From positions 1 through 64,000 of the forward strand of contig NZ_CANMSK010000018.1 of the NCBI RefSeq assembly GCF_947500655.1: 64,000 bases of DNA, in the 5' to 3' direction. The notes beneath the pieces were generated by a model. It was given only the letters and a program-made list of their open reading frames with translations, ran no database searches and had not been told where the DNA came from. A program made the position numbers and the translations under genes. Below are positions 18,822-29,558 of this stretch, one piece after another (positions within the stretch are counted from its first letter, which is position 1; every line of letters starts with the position of its first letter). Source of the DNA: an uncultured Psychrosphaera sp. (lineage in GTDB: Bacteria; Pseudomonadota; Gammaproteobacteria; Enterobacterales; Alteromonadaceae).

Positions 18822-19664
18822 TTAGACAAATACGCTTTTCACATCATTTAACGCTGCAATAAACTCATCATTACCTAAGAAATCTAAGTCAGGTAAAATA
18901 CCTTTTTCTATATACACAGATAATAATTCATTCTTGTCTGCATTTTTACCAATTACATCCGTATAAATCGCACCGATACGAACAAAATCTAGGTAACTAA
19001 CTTGCTCAGTTTGAAACTCTAAATTATTCCAATTTTCTGTGACTTCAACAAATTCACCGGTAAATTCCCAAGAACGCATAATAGCGCCACCAAGCTTACC
19101 CGCCATACGTTGGATAGCTACATCTAAAAATCTAGGGTTGGCAAATACTTCTTCATGACGTTCAGCTTCAATTAAAATAGGTAATACACCAATACTATGC
19201 ACCAGTGCCACTAGCGTTAACGTATCAATATTTAATGATGTACGTTTATGATTTTTCAACCAAATTTGTAACGTTGCCATAGCCACACAAGCGACATTCA
19301 CTGTTTTTTGCCATGACTCTTTCATGTATTCACGAACTAATTCATTTTTTGAAACAAACAATTGCTCCATAGCGATAGCTGTTGCAATATTTTTAATCTG
19401 GCGTAAACCGATACGAGTTACTGCTTGATTAAGGTTTTCAACTTTTACTGAACGCCCCATAAATGCACTATTGGCAACTCTTACCATACGAGCTGAAAGC
19501 GCAGGATCTTGACCGATAACATGCGCCATCGCGGTTAAATTAACTTCTGGATCATCCGCAGTTTCACGAATTTTAATGGCTATTTCTGGCAGGGTTGGTA
19601 ATACGATAGAATCATTCTTTATTTTTTCAATAAGAATGGTCAGTAAGGCATTTTCTGTAGACAT
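18822..19664 (-). CDS. HDOD-domain signalling protein
   Basis: A 280-residue HDOD protein. The domain spans about residues 15-215: LPTLPEIAIKIRETADDPEVNLTAMAHVIGQDPALSARMVRVANSA, with ITRIGLRQIKN-like VTRIGLRQIKN. HDOD proteins are catalytically dead relatives of HD phosphohydrolases, often linked to c-di-GMP or stress signalling and to regulating partner kinases. No fused output domain is present. It stands alone between converging nadE and the upstream tyrA. The function beyond signalling is not inferable. Confidence 0.9.
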   Translation of the reverse strand: MSTENALLTILIEKIKNDSIVLPTLPEIAIKIRETADDPEVNLTAMAHVIGQDPALSARMVRVANSAFMGRSVKVENLNQAVTRIGLRQIKNIATAIAMEQLFVSKNELVREYMKESWQKTVNVACVAMATLQIWLKNHKRTSLNIDTLTLVALVHSIGVLPILIEAERHEEVFANPRFLDVAIQRMAGKLGGAIMRSWEFTGEFVEVTENWNNLEFQTEQVSYLDFVRIGAIYTDVIGKNADKNELLSVYIEKGILPDLDFLGNDEFIAALNDVKSVFV

Positions 19665-19815
19665 ATGAGTTCCTTCAAATATACATTGGCTATAAAGTCT
19701 ATATTTATAAAATCACGGTTAAACAAATAATATGAGCTAACCAAATGATTAAACAACTACTTTTATTAGATTTACATTAATCTTAGTCGGGAATTCATTC
19801 AATTGTTAAATTTAT

Positions 19816-20934
19816 TTACTTTAAAATTCGAGAGTCTTGTGCTGAGTTTAATAAACTTCTGCTATCAGCTAGGAATTCATTAGACTTACCACCAAACCAT
19901 TGGGCAACTACATGAAAACTTTGTTTAAAACTTTCTTTATCATTATTTTGCAAAAGGGTAATAGCCTCATCTAGCTCTTGCCTAAATCGAATTGCAAGTT
20001 CCAGCGCATTTTTAGCGCCAAAAATAATATCAGCATACAGGTTTGGATCTTGTGCAAACAAACGTCCTGTCATCGCAAGCTCCAAACGATAGATAGGAGA
20101 GCTCAAGCGTAATAACTGATCCAAGTCTGGTTTTTCATTCGATAAGAAACTGCCATAAACAAAGGTAGTAAAATGTCGCATCGCTTGGATAAGCTCCATG
20201 CTAGTGTCGTGCTCTTTAGCATCATCTACTTGCAACATAGCGCCCCAAATTTTTATTTGATCTAACAACCATTGATACTGGTCTGGGAAACGTCCTTCAC
20301 ACACAACAAACACTTGTTTTACAAAGTTTGGTACATCTGGACCAAACATTGGATGTAAGCCAACAACAGCACCTGCATGTTTGTCTAACATGGCATTTAA
20401 TGGAGAATGCTTAAGGGAGGTTAAATCGGCTAAAACACAGTCACTTGCTAATTCAGGCAGCTTAGCAATAACCTGCTCTGTAATTTTAATTGGTACTGTG
20501 ATCAGAACTAATTTAGCGTCTTTAATTTTTGAGTCTATGTTCGGCCAATCACCTTGTTCAATGACTTCAACAAGGTAATTAGAGCGTGTAAACATGTCAC
20601 AAAAACGAGAGCCTAAAGCCCCCTTACCGCCAACAATGACAACTTTACTTTGCTCTGGCAAAACACAACGATATGAAACATGTTGGCTTTGATACGATTC
20701 ACGCATAATACGACGCAATAAATCTTCAATTAAGTCAGGCTCTACATTCAATGACGCAGCTAAGTCGCGGCGCTTAGAAATAAGCTCAGCTTCACGCTGA
20801 GGATCGTAAATAGGTTTACCCACTTCTTGTTTATACTTACCGACTGAGGTTGTGATCACCTGTCGTTTAGCCAGTAACTCAACAAGTTGAGTATCTAATT
20901 TATCAATTTCATCTCTAAGATTATTTAACGCCAA
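19816..20934 (-). CDS. tyrA: bifunctional chorismate mutase/prephenate dehydrogenase
   Basis: A 372-residue TyrA. The AroQ-type chorismate mutase (residues 1-90) has [19 protein letters not shown] and the [13 protein letters not shown] catalytic segment. A NAD-dependent prephenate dehydrogenase follows (about 100-360, with [20 protein letters not shown] as the Rossmann loop and [10 protein letters not shown] as the substrate motif). It turns chorismate into 4-hydroxyphenylpyruvate for tyrosine. It starts 12 bases after aroF ends and shares the aroF promoter, as in E. coli. Confidence 0.97.
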   Translation of the reverse strand: MALNNLRDEIDKLDTQLVELLAKRQVITTSVGKYKQEVGKPIYDPQREAELISKRRDLAASLNVEPDLIEDLLRRIMRESYQSQHVSYRCVLPEQSKVVIVGGKGALGSRFCDMFTRSNYLVEVIEQGDWPNIDSKIKDAKLVLITVPIKITEQVIAKLPELASDCVLADLTSLKHSPLNAMLDKHAGAVVGLHPMFGPDVPNFVKQVFVVCEGRFPDQYQWLLDQIKIWGAMLQVDDAKEHDTSMELIQAMRHFTTFVYGSFLSNEKPDLDQLLRLSSPIYRLELAMTGRLFAQDPNLYADIIFGAKNALELAIRFRQELDEAITLLQNNDKESFKQSFHVVAQWFGGKSNEFLADSRSLLNSAQDSRILK

Positions 20935-20946
20935 ACCAAAACTCCG

Positions 20947-22038
20947 TTATGCTGCTTCTGTCGTATTTAATTGCTTCGACTTAATAATTGCATCTAATCG
21001 TTGAGCGTATTCTAATACTAACGATTCTGTTGAAGCCCAATCTATACAAGCATCCGTTACAGATACGCCATATTTTAACGTACTGATATCCTCAACCAAC
21101 TTTTGATTACCTTCATTGATATTACTTTCTATCATAATACCTACGATAGAGCGATTACCATTTTCAAGTTGCTGAAGAATGTCTTTAGCAACAAGAGGTT
21201 GTCTAGTGTAATCTTTGTTTGTATTGGCATGTGAACAATCAACAATAATCGCCGCGTTATAACCTGCTTTCTCAATATCAGCTTCCGCAGCGTCAACAAA
21301 TTCAGCTTGATAATTTGCTGACTTACTACCACCACGAAGTATCAAATGCGCGTCTGGGTTGCCCTTTGTTTGAATTATCGCTACTTGGCCCTTGTCACTA
21401 ATGCCAATAAAGTTATGTCCGCTCTCCGCAGCTCCTATGGCGTTAATTGCAATACCTACGTTGCCGTCAGTGCCATTTTTAAAACCTACCGGCATAGATA
21501 AACCACTAGCCATTTCACGGTGCGTTTGAGATTCAGTTGTACGAGCGCCAATGGCTGACCAGCTAATTAAGTCAGAAAGGTACTGAGGAGAAATTGGGTC
21601 AAGCGCTTCAGTCGCAATTGGAATTTCTTGGTCGGTTAACCACAATAATAATTCACGAGCATTTAACAAACCGGTTTCTATGTCGAATGAACCATCTAAA
21701 TGTGGGTCATTAATAAGTCCTTTCCAGCCAACAGTTGTTCTTGGTTTTTCAAAGTAAACGCGCATTACTAAATAAACCGTATCACCACACTGTTGTTGTA
21801 GCTGCTTTAACTTCAACGCATATTCTTTTGCCGCTTTAATATCGTGTATTGAACATGGCCCTGTAATTATTAACGTTCTGTGGTCTTTTTTATGCACTAT
21901 ATTGGATATAGTGCTACGAGCGTTAGCGATAAACGTTTTATTTTTTTCACTTAACGGTAGAGCTGATTTTAATGCACTCGGCATAACTAAAAGCTTTTCG
22001 GCTTTAACGTTTACATTATTCAAACTGTCTTTATTCAT
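20947..22038 (-). CDS. aroF: DAHP synthase, tyrosine-sensitive type
   Basis: A 363-residue class I DAHP synthase (PEP + erythrose 4-phosphate to DAHP, first step of the shikimate pathway). Landmarks are GPCSIHD (about 61-67), RVYFEKPRTTVGWKG, SWSAIGARTTESQTHRE, GFKNGTDG and DCSHANTNKD; together they hold the metal- and PEP-binding residues. The start MNKDSLNNV parallels E. coli AroF (MQKDALNNV) and the gene precedes tyrA, so I call the tyrosine-regulated isoenzyme. Two TyrR-box-like sites overlap its promoter. Feedback specificity itself is inferred. Confidence 0.95.
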   Translation of the reverse strand: MNKDSLNNVNVKAEKLLVMPSALKSALPLSEKNKTFIANARSTISNIVHKKDHRTLIITGPCSIHDIKAAKEYALKLKQLQQQCGDTVYLVMRVYFEKPRTTVGWKGLINDPHLDGSFDIETGLLNARELLLWLTDQEIPIATEALDPISPQYLSDLISWSAIGARTTESQTHREMASGLSMPVGFKNGTDGNVGIAINAIGAAESGHNFIGISDKGQVAIIQTKGNPDAHLILRGGSKSANYQAEFVDAAEADIEKAGYNAAIIVDCSHANTNKDYTRQPLVAKDILQQLENGNRSIVGIMIESNINEGNQKLVEDISTLKYGVSVTDACIDWASTESLVLEYAQRLDAIIKSKQLNTTEAA

Positions 22039-22068
22039 ATTAACCTCAATTCATAAATCGAGGATTTA

Positions 22069-22107
22069 TGTAAACTTAAATTTACACCCCGTACACCTTT
22101 AGTTACA
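22069..22107 (-). promoter_or_regulatory. tandem TyrR boxes upstream of aroF
   Basis: A perfect strong TyrR box TGTAAA-N6-TTTACA lies at 22069-22086. A weaker one (TGTAAC-N6-TGTACG on the minus strand) lies at 22090-22107. Their centres are 21 bp apart, two helical turns, suiting cooperative binding of a hexamer as known for E. coli aroF-tyrA. Confidence 0.75.
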
Positions 22108-22135
22108 CATTATTAAAAACAGTAACCAGTGTCAA
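22107..22135 (-). promoter_or_regulatory. sigma70 promoter of aroF-tyrA
   Basis: TTGACA (22130-22135 on the minus strand) with a 17-base spacer to TAATGT (22107-22112). The -10 abuts the upstream edge of the weak TyrR box, so bound TyrR would occlude RNA polymerase. The -10 is a weak match to TATAAT. Confidence 0.6.
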
Positions 22136-22233
22136 TGTCTAATCTGGTATATGGAATGATTTTTTTGCAATGTTAAGTTTCACTAAGCTAATTGGGGTAA
22201 TTAATAATTACAGTTTATTGAATTTCAGGCACA

Positions 22234-22265
22234 AAAAAAGGAGCAACAAATGTGCTCCTTTTTGG
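22234..22265 (-). terminator. terminator of the rpsP-rplS operon
   Basis: AAAAAGGAGCA/TGCTCCTTTTT hairpin with a T run on the minus strand, 17 bases past the rplS stop. Confidence 0.85.
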
Positions 22266-22281
22266 CATCAAGTAAAAAAGT

Positions 22282-22650
22282 TTACTTTTTATAGTCCAAC
22301 TTTTCTTTGATACGTGCTGACTTACCAGAACGTTCACGCATGTAATAAAGTTTAGCGCGACGTACATCACCACGACGTTTAACTTCGATGCTGTCGATAA
22401 CAGGGCTGTGCGTTTGGAATGTACGCTCAACACCTTCACCGTTAGAAATTTTACGTACTACGAATGCAGAGTGTAAACCACGATTTCTTTTCGCTAGAAC
22501 GAAACCTTCAAATGCTTGAAGACGTGTTTTTTCACCTTCGATAACGCGTACTTTTACAACTACTGTATCACCCGGGCCAAATGCCGGAAGATCAGTTTTC
22601 ATTTGCTCATCTTCTAGAGCCTTAATGATGTTTTGACTTACTTTGCTCAT
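22282..22650 (-). CDS. rplS: 50S ribosomal protein L19
   Basis: A 122-residue L19 that sits at the 30S-50S interface. Signature segments are [36 protein letters not shown], the [11 protein letters not shown] stretch and [23 protein letters not shown]. The length (E. coli 115) is slightly extended at the C-terminus with KEKLDYKK. It is the last gene of the rpsP-rimM-trmD-rplS operon, 47 bases after trmD. Confidence 0.98.
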   Translation of the reverse strand: MSKVSQNIIKALEDEQMKTDLPAFGPGDTVVVKVRVIEGEKTRLQAFEGFVLAKRNRGLHSAFVVRKISNGEGVERTFQTHSPVIDSIEVKRRGDVRRAKLYYMRERSGKSARIKEKLDYKK

Positions 22651-22697
22651 TATATTCTCACTTTTCTAGATTTCACTGAAATGCAAAACGTCAAATA

Positions 22698-23453
22698 CTA
22701 GTTTGTATCCTGTTCCGCGAGGAACGAATCAAGCAGTACTTTCTGTTCGTCAGTCAGAGCTAGATTATTAATTAAATCAGGTCTTCGTAACCAGGTTCTG
22801 CCAAGCGATTGCTTTAATCGCCATTGTCGGATTTTTTCATGATCACCGCTAAGTAATACATCTGGTACCCGCTGACCAGCCAAAACTTCAGGTCTTGTAT
22901 AATGTGGACAATCTAACAAACCGTCTGAAAAAGAATCTTGTTCTGCTGAAAGCTTATGCCCCAACACTCCAGGAATCATTCTCGACACTGCATCAATCAG
23001 TGTCATAGCCGGTAGTTCACCGCCACTTAAAACAAAATCACCAATCGACCATTCTTCATCAACTTCCGATTGAATAACTCGTTCATCTATTCCTTCATAT
23101 CGACCCGCAACCAACACAATTTTTTTGTGTTGTGATAAATGTTTAACGCCAGCTTGATCTAACTTTCTACCCTGAGGCGAAAGGTAAATAACCTTTGCTC
23201 CTTCACCAGCTGCTTCTTTCGCAGTACGAATAGCATCTGTTAAAGGTTGAACCATCATCAACATTCCTGGACCACCGCCGTAAGGTCGGTCATCAACAGT
23301 ATTGTGCCTATCGTGTGTAAACGCTCGGGGATTCCAAGTGTTAAACTCGATAGTACCTTTTTGAATAGCTCGGCCAATTACACCTTGTTGGGTAATTGCA
23401 TCAAACATTTCTGGAAAAAGTGTAATAACACCAATCCATAACTGACAATTCAT
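22698..23453 (-). CDS. trmD: tRNA (guanine-N1-)-methyltransferase
   Basis: A 251-residue TrmD, a trefoil-knot SPOUT enzyme that methylates G37 of tRNAs with SAM and prevents +1 frameshifting. Motifs: [11 protein letters not shown] at the start, [58 protein letters not shown], and the C-terminal [27 protein letters not shown]. The N-terminus has four extra residues (MNCQ) before LWIGVI compared with E. coli MWIGI; no alternative ATG is nearer. It begins 5 bases after rimM ends. Confidence 0.98.
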   Translation of the reverse strand: MNCQLWIGVITLFPEMFDAITQQGVIGRAIQKGTIEFNTWNPRAFTHDRHNTVDDRPYGGGPGMLMMVQPLTDAIRTAKEAAGEGAKVIYLSPQGRKLDQAGVKHLSQHKKIVLVAGRYEGIDERVIQSEVDEEWSIGDFVLSGGELPAMTLIDAVSRMIPGVLGHKLSAEQDSFSDGLLDCPHYTRPEVLAGQRVPDVLLSGDHEKIRQWRLKQSLGRTWLRRPDLINNLALTDEQKVLLDSFLAEQDTN

Positions 23454-23458
23454 GATTG

Positions 23459-23998
23459 TCAGAATCCCGGATCCCAGTCCACTGTAATAGTGTTTTCGTC
23501 CTTGTTGACTGAAATAATTACATCGTCCTGAATATATGGGATTAGTCGTTCTGTTTTGCCAAATGCATCGTTTTTCTTTGCATCAACAACCAGTACGTCA
23601 TTTGAACCCGTTTCCATTAGGCCTGAAACAATACCTAAGTCATAACCATTGACTGCTTTTACTGCCATGCCTTTAAGGTCACGCCAATAAAACTCATCGC
23701 CTGCCAAATCTGGCAATTGATTCGCTGCAACAAAAATTTCACCATGAAGCCAAGCTTCTGCGTCATTTCTGGTTTCAACATTATCAAACTTAGCTATTAA
23801 GCCTTTGTTGTGTCGGCGGCCATTGGCAACCTTCACTTGGTGTTGCTGTCCATTTAAGGTTATAAACCATGGACTGTAATCAAAAATCCCTTCCGAGATT
23901 TCAGTGTAAGCATTTATCTTAAACCAGCCTTTAATACCGTAAGGGGCACCAATTTTTCCAACTAAGATTAATTCTTCTGTCGAATTAGACTGACTCAT
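23459..23998 (-). CDS. rimM: ribosome maturation factor RimM
   Basis: A 179-residue RimM that assists assembly of the 30S head by binding S19. The N-terminal half (residues 8-95) has [21 protein letters not shown]; the C-terminal PRC-barrel half (about 100-175) has [36 protein letters not shown] and [11 protein letters not shown]. Both are standard for the family. It is between rpsP (26 bases) and trmD (5 bases) in the operon. Confidence 0.97.
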   Translation of the reverse strand: MSQSNSTEELILVGKIGAPYGIKGWFKINAYTEISEGIFDYSPWFITLNGQQHQVKVANGRRHNKGLIAKFDNVETRNDAEAWLHGEIFVAANQLPDLAGDEFYWRDLKGMAVKAVNGYDLGIVSGLMETGSNDVLVVDAKKNDAFGKTERLIPYIQDDVIISVNKDENTITVDWDPGF

Positions 23999-24024
23999 AA
24001 AACACCTTCACTTATGCTTTTCAT

Positions 24025-24273
24025 TTAAGCAGCTTTTTGAGCTTCTTTAATGATTTTAGCAACACGGTCAGAAAGTTGTGCACCAACACCAACCCAATGT
24101 TCGATACGGTCTAAGTCGACACGAATCTTTTCTTCTTTACCATTTGCAATCGGGTTGAAGAAACCTAGTTTCTCAATAAAACGACCATCGCGTGAACGAC
24201 GGCTGTCTGCAACAACGATTGAGTAGAATGGACGTTTTTTCGCGCCACCGCGAGCTAAACGAATAGAAACCAT
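24025..24273 (-). CDS. rpsP: 30S ribosomal protein S16
   Basis: An 82-residue S16, the same length as E. coli. It reads [20 protein letters not shown] at the start, then [19 protein letters not shown], both conserved. First gene of the operon. Its leader contains a hairpin (24301-24322). Confidence 0.98.
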   Translation of the reverse strand: MVSIRLARGGAKKRPFYSIVVADSRRSRDGRFIEKLGFFNPIANGKEEKIRVDLDRIEHWVGVGAQLSDRVAKIIKEAQKAA

Positions 24274-24300
24274 AATTACCTCAATTATTACTTAAGTTTA

Positions 24301-24322
24301 CGGTGATAATATTAAATCACCG
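24301..24322 (-). promoter_or_regulatory. leader hairpin upstream of rpsP
   Basis: CGGTGAT/ATCACCG, a 7-bp stem with an 8-base loop, 28 bases before the rpsP start. It is AT-rich in the loop and not followed by a T tract. It may be an autoregulatory target or only a stable leader; no known r-protein leader class is recognised. Confidence 0.35.
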
Positions 24323-24469
24323 GCCTTTCTTGGACACCCCAAAAAAGGTCGCGCAATTGTACGGATCTGAGCAGAAATTTCAAGCTGTATTTAGCCTAAT
24401 GTCATTAGATTGGGGAAGATTTCCTAATTTTTTGATGTTTTATTGGATGATTTTAATACGTGAAATGGA

Positions 24470-25951
24470 TTAATCGCTATAAACTAGCCGAAATCCTAGG
24501 GTATCTAACCGTGTATTTTTTGTTTTAGCTTTACGACTTGCACTGCGTAAATAAAAGGCTTGGTCGTACCAAGAACCACCTCTTATTGCTGTACGGTTGC
24601 AGCTTATAGGAGCTTTGCCATACAAGTGCCAACAAGTATTTGTCCATTCTGAAACGTTACCTAACATATCAAACAAACCAAATTTATTTGGTTGAAATTG
24701 CTTAACTTCTGCAACTTTTTTTACATGACCGTCATCACAACGGTTTTGGTCTATTCTTGCTTCTGCGATATTAGCATATGTGCATAAGTCATTTATATTA
24801 TTGCCAAAAAAGTATTTACCTTCACTGCCTGCGCGAGCTGCATATTCCCACTCAACTTCAGTAGGAAGTCGATATTCTCGGCCGGTTTTTAGTGATAACC
24901 AAGGTAAAAAATCTTGCTGAATATCATTCCAACTAACATCCGTTTGTGGTTGATTTTGCTCTTGTGTACTTAGTTCACTACCTAACTGACCTTTACAAAT
25001 TTTAGATTGAACACATAAGTCGTACAAGCCTTTCGTTACTTCCGTTTCAGACATATAAAAACCACTTACATTTTTAACCAATACAGGTCTTTCGTTAGAT
25101 TCTCCAAGGTCAGATCCCATTTGATATTGACCACTTGGTACTTTAATCATAACAAGATTAACGCGTTCAACCGTTTCGACATAACGTTCGCGTTTATTGG
25201 CGGTAATGTCATGCAGTATTGAATTAACAGATAAATAAGATTCAAATCGTTCTTTATGCTTATCAAGTATTTGTTGATATAAACTTTCATTTCTTTTTGC
25301 GGAAACATGCACTTTTATTTTGATAAACCATAAACGTTGATACTCAGTTGAACCCTGCTTTTGATGGGACTCAATTATGTCGTAAGAAATAATATTAGAG
25401 AACGAGCGCATATTGGTTTGTTCTTTAAATTCAGAACTGTTTGCTATACCGCTACTTGCTTCTGTTCTTACCGTTGTGATGTCGGTAGTGGAGTTTATAA
25501 TTATAGAACTGCCTTGCTTACCGGCTTTGTTTAATACCTCTACACGTGCTTTTTCCTCACATTGTCGTCTACTAGACATGCGATCACACTGGTGTAAGAG
25601 TTCCACTTCGAACTCACGTTCTGCTAGATATTGTTTATAATCTAATTCCGCTTCTTTTTTGATTAAACGGTCGAATACAATTAACTCTTCGGTTCGAGCT
25701 CGTTCATACTGCTGACGTAGGTGACTTATCAGGCTATCTTGCTCATTTGACAGTGTATTGGATTCAGAGGAAACATCTAAGGCTTGCTGCAAAAGCAGCC
25801 ACTTATTTGTGGTGTCATCGGCATAACTTTTCAACTGCTGTAGATTCACCTCTACATCTTCTATTTCCTGTGCGGATATATACACAGATAAGCAAAATAG
25901 AACGAGCAAAGGTAATTTAGCTATTGTTGTTAAATTAATGCGTAACATCAT
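24470..25951 (-). CDS. exported SUMF1/FGE-like domain protein
   Basis: A 493-residue protein with a signal peptide (residues 8-28, ending YISA), a long helical/charged region (30-270) and a C-terminal formylglycine-generating-enzyme fold (about 285-490). Fold markers: MIKVPSGQYQMGS, YMSETEVTKGLYDLCV, DVSWNDIQ, REYRLPTEVEWEYAARAG, FGLFDMLGNVSEWT, AIRGGSWYD and LGFRLVYSD. No sulfatase is nearby, and most bacterial proteins of this fold are not true FGEs but binding or modifying domains. It lies 17 bases downstream of an LPP20-like exported gene, so the pair probably acts together at the cell surface or periplasm. Confidence 0.82.
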   Translation of the reverse strand: MMLRINLTTIAKLPLLVLFCLSVYISAQEIEDVEVNLQQLKSYADDTTNKWLLLQQALDVSSESNTLSNEQDSLISHLRQQYERARTEELIVFDRLIKKEAELDYKQYLAEREFEVELLHQCDRMSSRRQCEEKARVEVLNKAGKQGSSIIINSTTDITTVRTEASSGIANSSEFKEQTNMRSFSNIISYDIIESHQKQGSTEYQRLWFIKIKVHVSAKRNESLYQQILDKHKERFESYLSVNSILHDITANKRERYVETVERVNLVMIKVPSGQYQMGSDLGESNERPVLVKNVSGFYMSETEVTKGLYDLCVQSKICKGQLGSELSTQEQNQPQTDVSWNDIQQDFLPWLSLKTGREYRLPTEVEWEYAARAGSEGKYFFGNNINDLCTYANIAEARIDQNRCDDGHVKKVAEVKQFQPNKFGLFDMLGNVSEWTNTCWHLYGKAPISCNRTAIRGGSWYDQAFYLRSASRKAKTKNTRLDTLGFRLVYSD

Positions 25952-25968
25952 TATTTGTTTTGGTTCAT

Positions 25969-26547
25969 TTATTTAGATTGTGGAGATGTATTATTTTTGT
26001 TTACTAACTCAGCAATTGGAGCTGGTGCTTGTGCATTATTTTCTTTGAATTGCTCAAATAATTCAGTTTCCAATTCAGGCTCTAATTTTTTATCTGTCGC
26101 TTTTACAATAAGCTCAAATGTATGCTTAGTTTTACTCGGATCTAACGTTGCTAAAGCGCAATAATATTCGTTACCTGAGATAGTTACTATTTCTGTCTTA
26201 ACAATTCTTGAGCCGCTAAGTACCTGCTGGGTAAACTGTTTTGATACTGAACTGAATTTTGTAGAAAGGATAATATCATCTTGATCTGAATGTCTTGAGT
26301 CGTAAGTTTGATCTAAACTTTCTACTTTTACTTCTATTTGTTGAGCCAATGCAATTCTTGCATTTGCCGACGAAAGTTTAGACGCACTAGACCAATTACC
26401 TGAAAACTTCACACAATCAACCGATGCTAAACCATCTTTTATTGTAGGGTTAGATATCCATTCTGGAATAGTAGATGCAAATACATTAGCAGTACAAAAG
26501 CATATTGATAATACTATCGCTATGTTAATTTTTTTCTTCATCCACAT
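25969..26547 (-). CDS. exported LPP20-like protein
   Basis: A 192-residue protein. The signal peptide ends near VFA (residue 24); an in-frame ATG two codons in (MKKKIN) may be the true start. The mature part begins STIPEWISNP, and the central AQQIEVKVESL ... KFSSVSKQFTQQVLSGSRIVKTEI plus EYYCALATLDPS pattern resembles LPP20/DUF-type envelope proteins, which often carry such a W-x-x-NP start and an A-R-x-x-A-Q motif. No lipobox Cys is present. The C-terminal tail is low complexity. It is the upstream partner of the FGE-like gene. Confidence 0.65.
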   Translation of the reverse strand: MWMKKKINIAIVLSICFCTANVFASTIPEWISNPTIKDGLASVDCVKFSGNWSSASKLSSANARIALAQQIEVKVESLDQTYDSRHSDQDDIILSTKFSSVSKQFTQQVLSGSRIVKTEIVTISGNEYYCALATLDPSKTKHTFELIVKATDKKLEPELETELFEQFKENNAQAPAPIAELVNKNNTSPQSK

Positions 26548-26691
26548 AAAACCACACCCTTTTAAATACTTAATAACACATTAAAATATACTCTATTGCT
26601 AATATTAGCACTATACATGCCAATAACCTGACATAAAACTGACTCTTTAAAATTTTAAATAGTATCAATCACTTCACATAATTTATGTACA

Positions 26692-26716
26692 AAAAAGGCG
26701 CTCATTGAGCGCCTTT
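26692..26716 (-). terminator. terminator of acnB
   Basis: AAAGGCGCTCA/TGAGCGCCTTT hairpin; on the minus strand a T run follows. It lies about 40 bases past the acnB stop. Confidence 0.87.
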
Positions 26717-26755
26717 GGTTCTATTCACTTAATAGTGCTAGCGATATTAGATGCA

Positions 26756-29344
26756 TTACACAGCTTGCTGAACAATAACCTTATCGGCTTTTTTCGTATA
26801 CTGCTCCATTTTATGGAAGTTCAAGTAACGATAGGTATCAGCTGCAGTGGTATTGATCTTATTAGCAAATTCCATATATTCAGCAGGTGTTGGCAGTTTG
26901 CCCATAATTGCACCTGCAGCTGCAAGTTCCGCTGACGTCAAATATACATTTGCGCCTTTACCTAAACGGTTTGGAAAGTTGCGAGTAGAAGTAGAAAGTA
27001 CAGTTGCGTTATCGGCAACACGTGCTTGATTCCCCATACATAAAGAACACCCCGGAGTTTCAATACGAACTCCAGCTTTGCCAAATATAGAGTAATAACC
27101 TTCTTCTGTTAATTGGTCTCTGTCCATTTTAGTTGGCGGAGCAACCCAAGTTCGCGTTGGTAAATTACCACCGAAATTTTCAATCAATTTACCAGCTGCA
27201 CGGAAGTGACCAATATTGGTCATACAAGAGCCAATAAATACTTCATCAATTTTTGTCCCTGCCACTTCTGATAATAATTTCGCATCATCAGGATCATTTG
27301 GACAACAAACAATTGGCTCTTTAATGTCGGCTAAGTCGATTTCTAATATATGTGCATACTCAGCATCTGAATCAGCTTCCATTAGCTTAGGATCAGCTAA
27401 CCAAGCTTCCATTGCGTTAATACGACGTTCTATAGTGCGAACATCACCATAACCTTCACTGATCATCCATTTAAGCATCACGACATTAGACGATAAGTAT
27501 TCGGCAATCGCGCTTTCTTCAACTTTAATTGCACAACCGGCTGCTGAACGTTCAGCTGATGCATCTGATAACTCAAACATCTGCTCAACAGTGAGTCCTT
27601 TTAAACCTTCAATTTCTAATATTCGACCAGAGAACTCGTTAATTTTTCCTGCTTTAGCAACCGTTAATAAGCCTTCTTTGATACCAAAATAAGGAATAGC
27701 GTGAACTAAATCACGTAAGGTAATACCCGGCTCCATTTCACCTTTAAAGCGAACCAAAATTGATTCAGGCATATCAAGAGGCATAACACCGGTTGCAGCA
27801 GCAAAAGCAACTAAACCAGAACCGGCTGGAAATGAAATACCTAACGGGAAACGAGTATGTGAATCACCTCCAGTACCTACGGTGTCAGGCAATAACATAC
27901 GGTTTAACCAAGAATGGATAATGCCGTCACCTGGGCGTAAAGAAACTCCGCCACGGTTCATTATAAAATCAGGTAGTGTATGGTGAGTGTTTACATCAAT
28001 CGGCTTAGGGTAAGCCGATGTATGACAAAATGACTGCATAGTTAAATCAGCAGAGAAACCTAAACATGCTAAATCCTTTAATTCATCACGAGTCATAGGC
28101 CCAGTTGTATCTTGCGAGCCGACGGTTGTCATTTTAGGTTCGCAGTATTGACCAGCGCGAACTCCATCAACACCACAAGCTTTTCCAACCATTTTCTGAG
28201 CTAAAGTAAAGCCTTTGGTTGATGCTATTGGATCAACGGGTTTAGCGAATAAGTCTGTTTCGCCAAGTCCCAACGCTTCACGAGCACGAATAGTTAAACC
28301 GCGACCGATAATTAGAGGTATACGCCCACCAGCTTGAACTTCGTCTAACAATACTGGGCTTAGTTCAAATGTTGCAATAACTTCATCGCCTTTTTTAACG
28401 ATACCTTCATATGGATAAATGTCGATAACATCGCCCATATTCATTTTTTGCACGTCAAGTTCAATTGGTAATGCACCTGAGTCTTCCATTGTGTTGTAGA
28501 AGATTGGCGCGATTTTCCCGCCTAAACAAACACCACCGCCTTTTTTGTTTGGTACGTAAGGAATATCATCTCCCATAAACCAAAGCACCGAATTCGTTGC
28601 CGATTTACGAGAAGAGCCAGTACCAACAACATCACCAACATATGCCAGTGGAACCCCATCTTTTTGTAAGTCTTCAATTTGTGCGATAGGGCCTACAACG
28701 CCATCGTTGTCTGGCGTAATGCCTTCACGGGCAATTTTCAGCATAGCCTTTGCATGTAATGGAATATCGGGACGAGACCAAGCATCTGGGGCAGGAGATA
28801 AGTCATCGGTATTAGTCTCACCAGTAACTTTAAAGACTTTGACTGTTATTTTCTCAGCAACTTTATCACGGTTAGTGAACCACTCACCGTTAGCCCATGA
28901 CTCCATAACTGATTTTGCAGCTGCATTGCCTGCATCGGCTTTTTCTTTAACATCAAAAAAAGCATCAAACATTAGTAACGTTTTCTTTAGCCCTGTTGCT
29001 GCAGTATCAGCTAATTCAGCATTATCTAATAAGTGGATCATAGGTTCAATATTATAACCACCTAACATAGTCCCTAATAATTCTGTCGCTTTATCCGCTG
29101 ACAAAATTGGTGACGATACCTCACCTTTGGAAAGTGCAGCTAAAAAGCCAGCTTTAACATAAGCTGCTTCATCAACACCAGGAGGAACTCTGTTAATGAT
29201 TAAATCTAAAACAAACTCTTCTTCACCAGCAGGTGGATTTTTAATTAATTCAATTAAATCTGCTACTTGAGCTGCATCTAATGGCTTTGGAACGATACCT
29301 TCTGCAGCACGTTCTTCAACATGTTTACGATATTCTTGAAGCAC
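26756..29344 (-). CDS. acnB: aconitate hydratase B (gammaproteobacterial type)
   Basis: An 862-residue AcnB, collinear with E. coli AcnB (865). It isomerises citrate to isocitrate through cis-aconitate in the TCA cycle and can dehydrate 2-methylisocitrate. The HEAT-like N-terminal domain starts [17 protein letters not shown]. Further on come the swivel domain and the catalytic core with [36 protein letters not shown] and the cluster-binding [11 protein letters not shown]. The three cysteines that bind the 4Fe-4S cluster are those in GSCMTN and CSLC. It is followed upstream by a second, different AcnB gene. Confidence 0.98.
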   Translation of the reverse strand: MLQEYRKHVEERAAEGIVPKPLDAAQVADLIELIKNPPAGEEEFVLDLIINRVPPGVDEAAYVKAGFLAALSKGEVSSPILSADKATELLGTMLGGYNIEPMIHLLDNAELADTAATGLKKTLLMFDAFFDVKEKADAGNAAAKSVMESWANGEWFTNRDKVAEKITVKVFKVTGETNTDDLSPAPDAWSRPDIPLHAKAMLKIAREGITPDNDGVVGPIAQIEDLQKDGVPLAYVGDVVGTGSSRKSATNSVLWFMGDDIPYVPNKKGGGVCLGGKIAPIFYNTMEDSGALPIELDVQKMNMGDVIDIYPYEGIVKKGDEVIATFELSPVLLDEVQAGGRIPLIIGRGLTIRAREALGLGETDLFAKPVDPIASTKGFTLAQKMVGKACGVDGVRAGQYCEPKMTTVGSQDTTGPMTRDELKDLACLGFSADLTMQSFCHTSAYPKPIDVNTHHTLPDFIMNRGGVSLRPGDGIIHSWLNRMLLPDTVGTGGDSHTRFPLGISFPAGSGLVAFAAATGVMPLDMPESILVRFKGEMEPGITLRDLVHAIPYFGIKEGLLTVAKAGKINEFSGRILEIEGLKGLTVEQMFELSDASAERSAAGCAIKVEESAIAEYLSSNVVMLKWMISEGYGDVRTIERRINAMEAWLADPKLMEADSDAEYAHILEIDLADIKEPIVCCPNDPDDAKLLSEVAGTKIDEVFIGSCMTNIGHFRAAGKLIENFGGNLPTRTWVAPPTKMDRDQLTEEGYYSIFGKAGVRIETPGCSLCMGNQARVADNATVLSTSTRNFPNRLGKGANVYLTSAELAAAGAIMGKLPTPAEYMEFANKINTTAADTYRYLNFHKMEQYTKKADKVIVQQAV

Positions 29345-29558
29345 AATATTCCCCTTTTTAGTTATACAAAAGTTAATCCATTTACTTACAGCTCTGTATC
29401 CAAATATTTAGAAAGAGCCAATTAATGTAATTAAGCCTTTGCTATGAAGCATCCTACACTGGATGTTATTTAGACAAATCATACTTATTCTAACGAGTAT
29501 TACAATAAGACTTTAGCCTTAGAAAAATCTAAACATGCAAGTTTAATTTCGGCCAACG

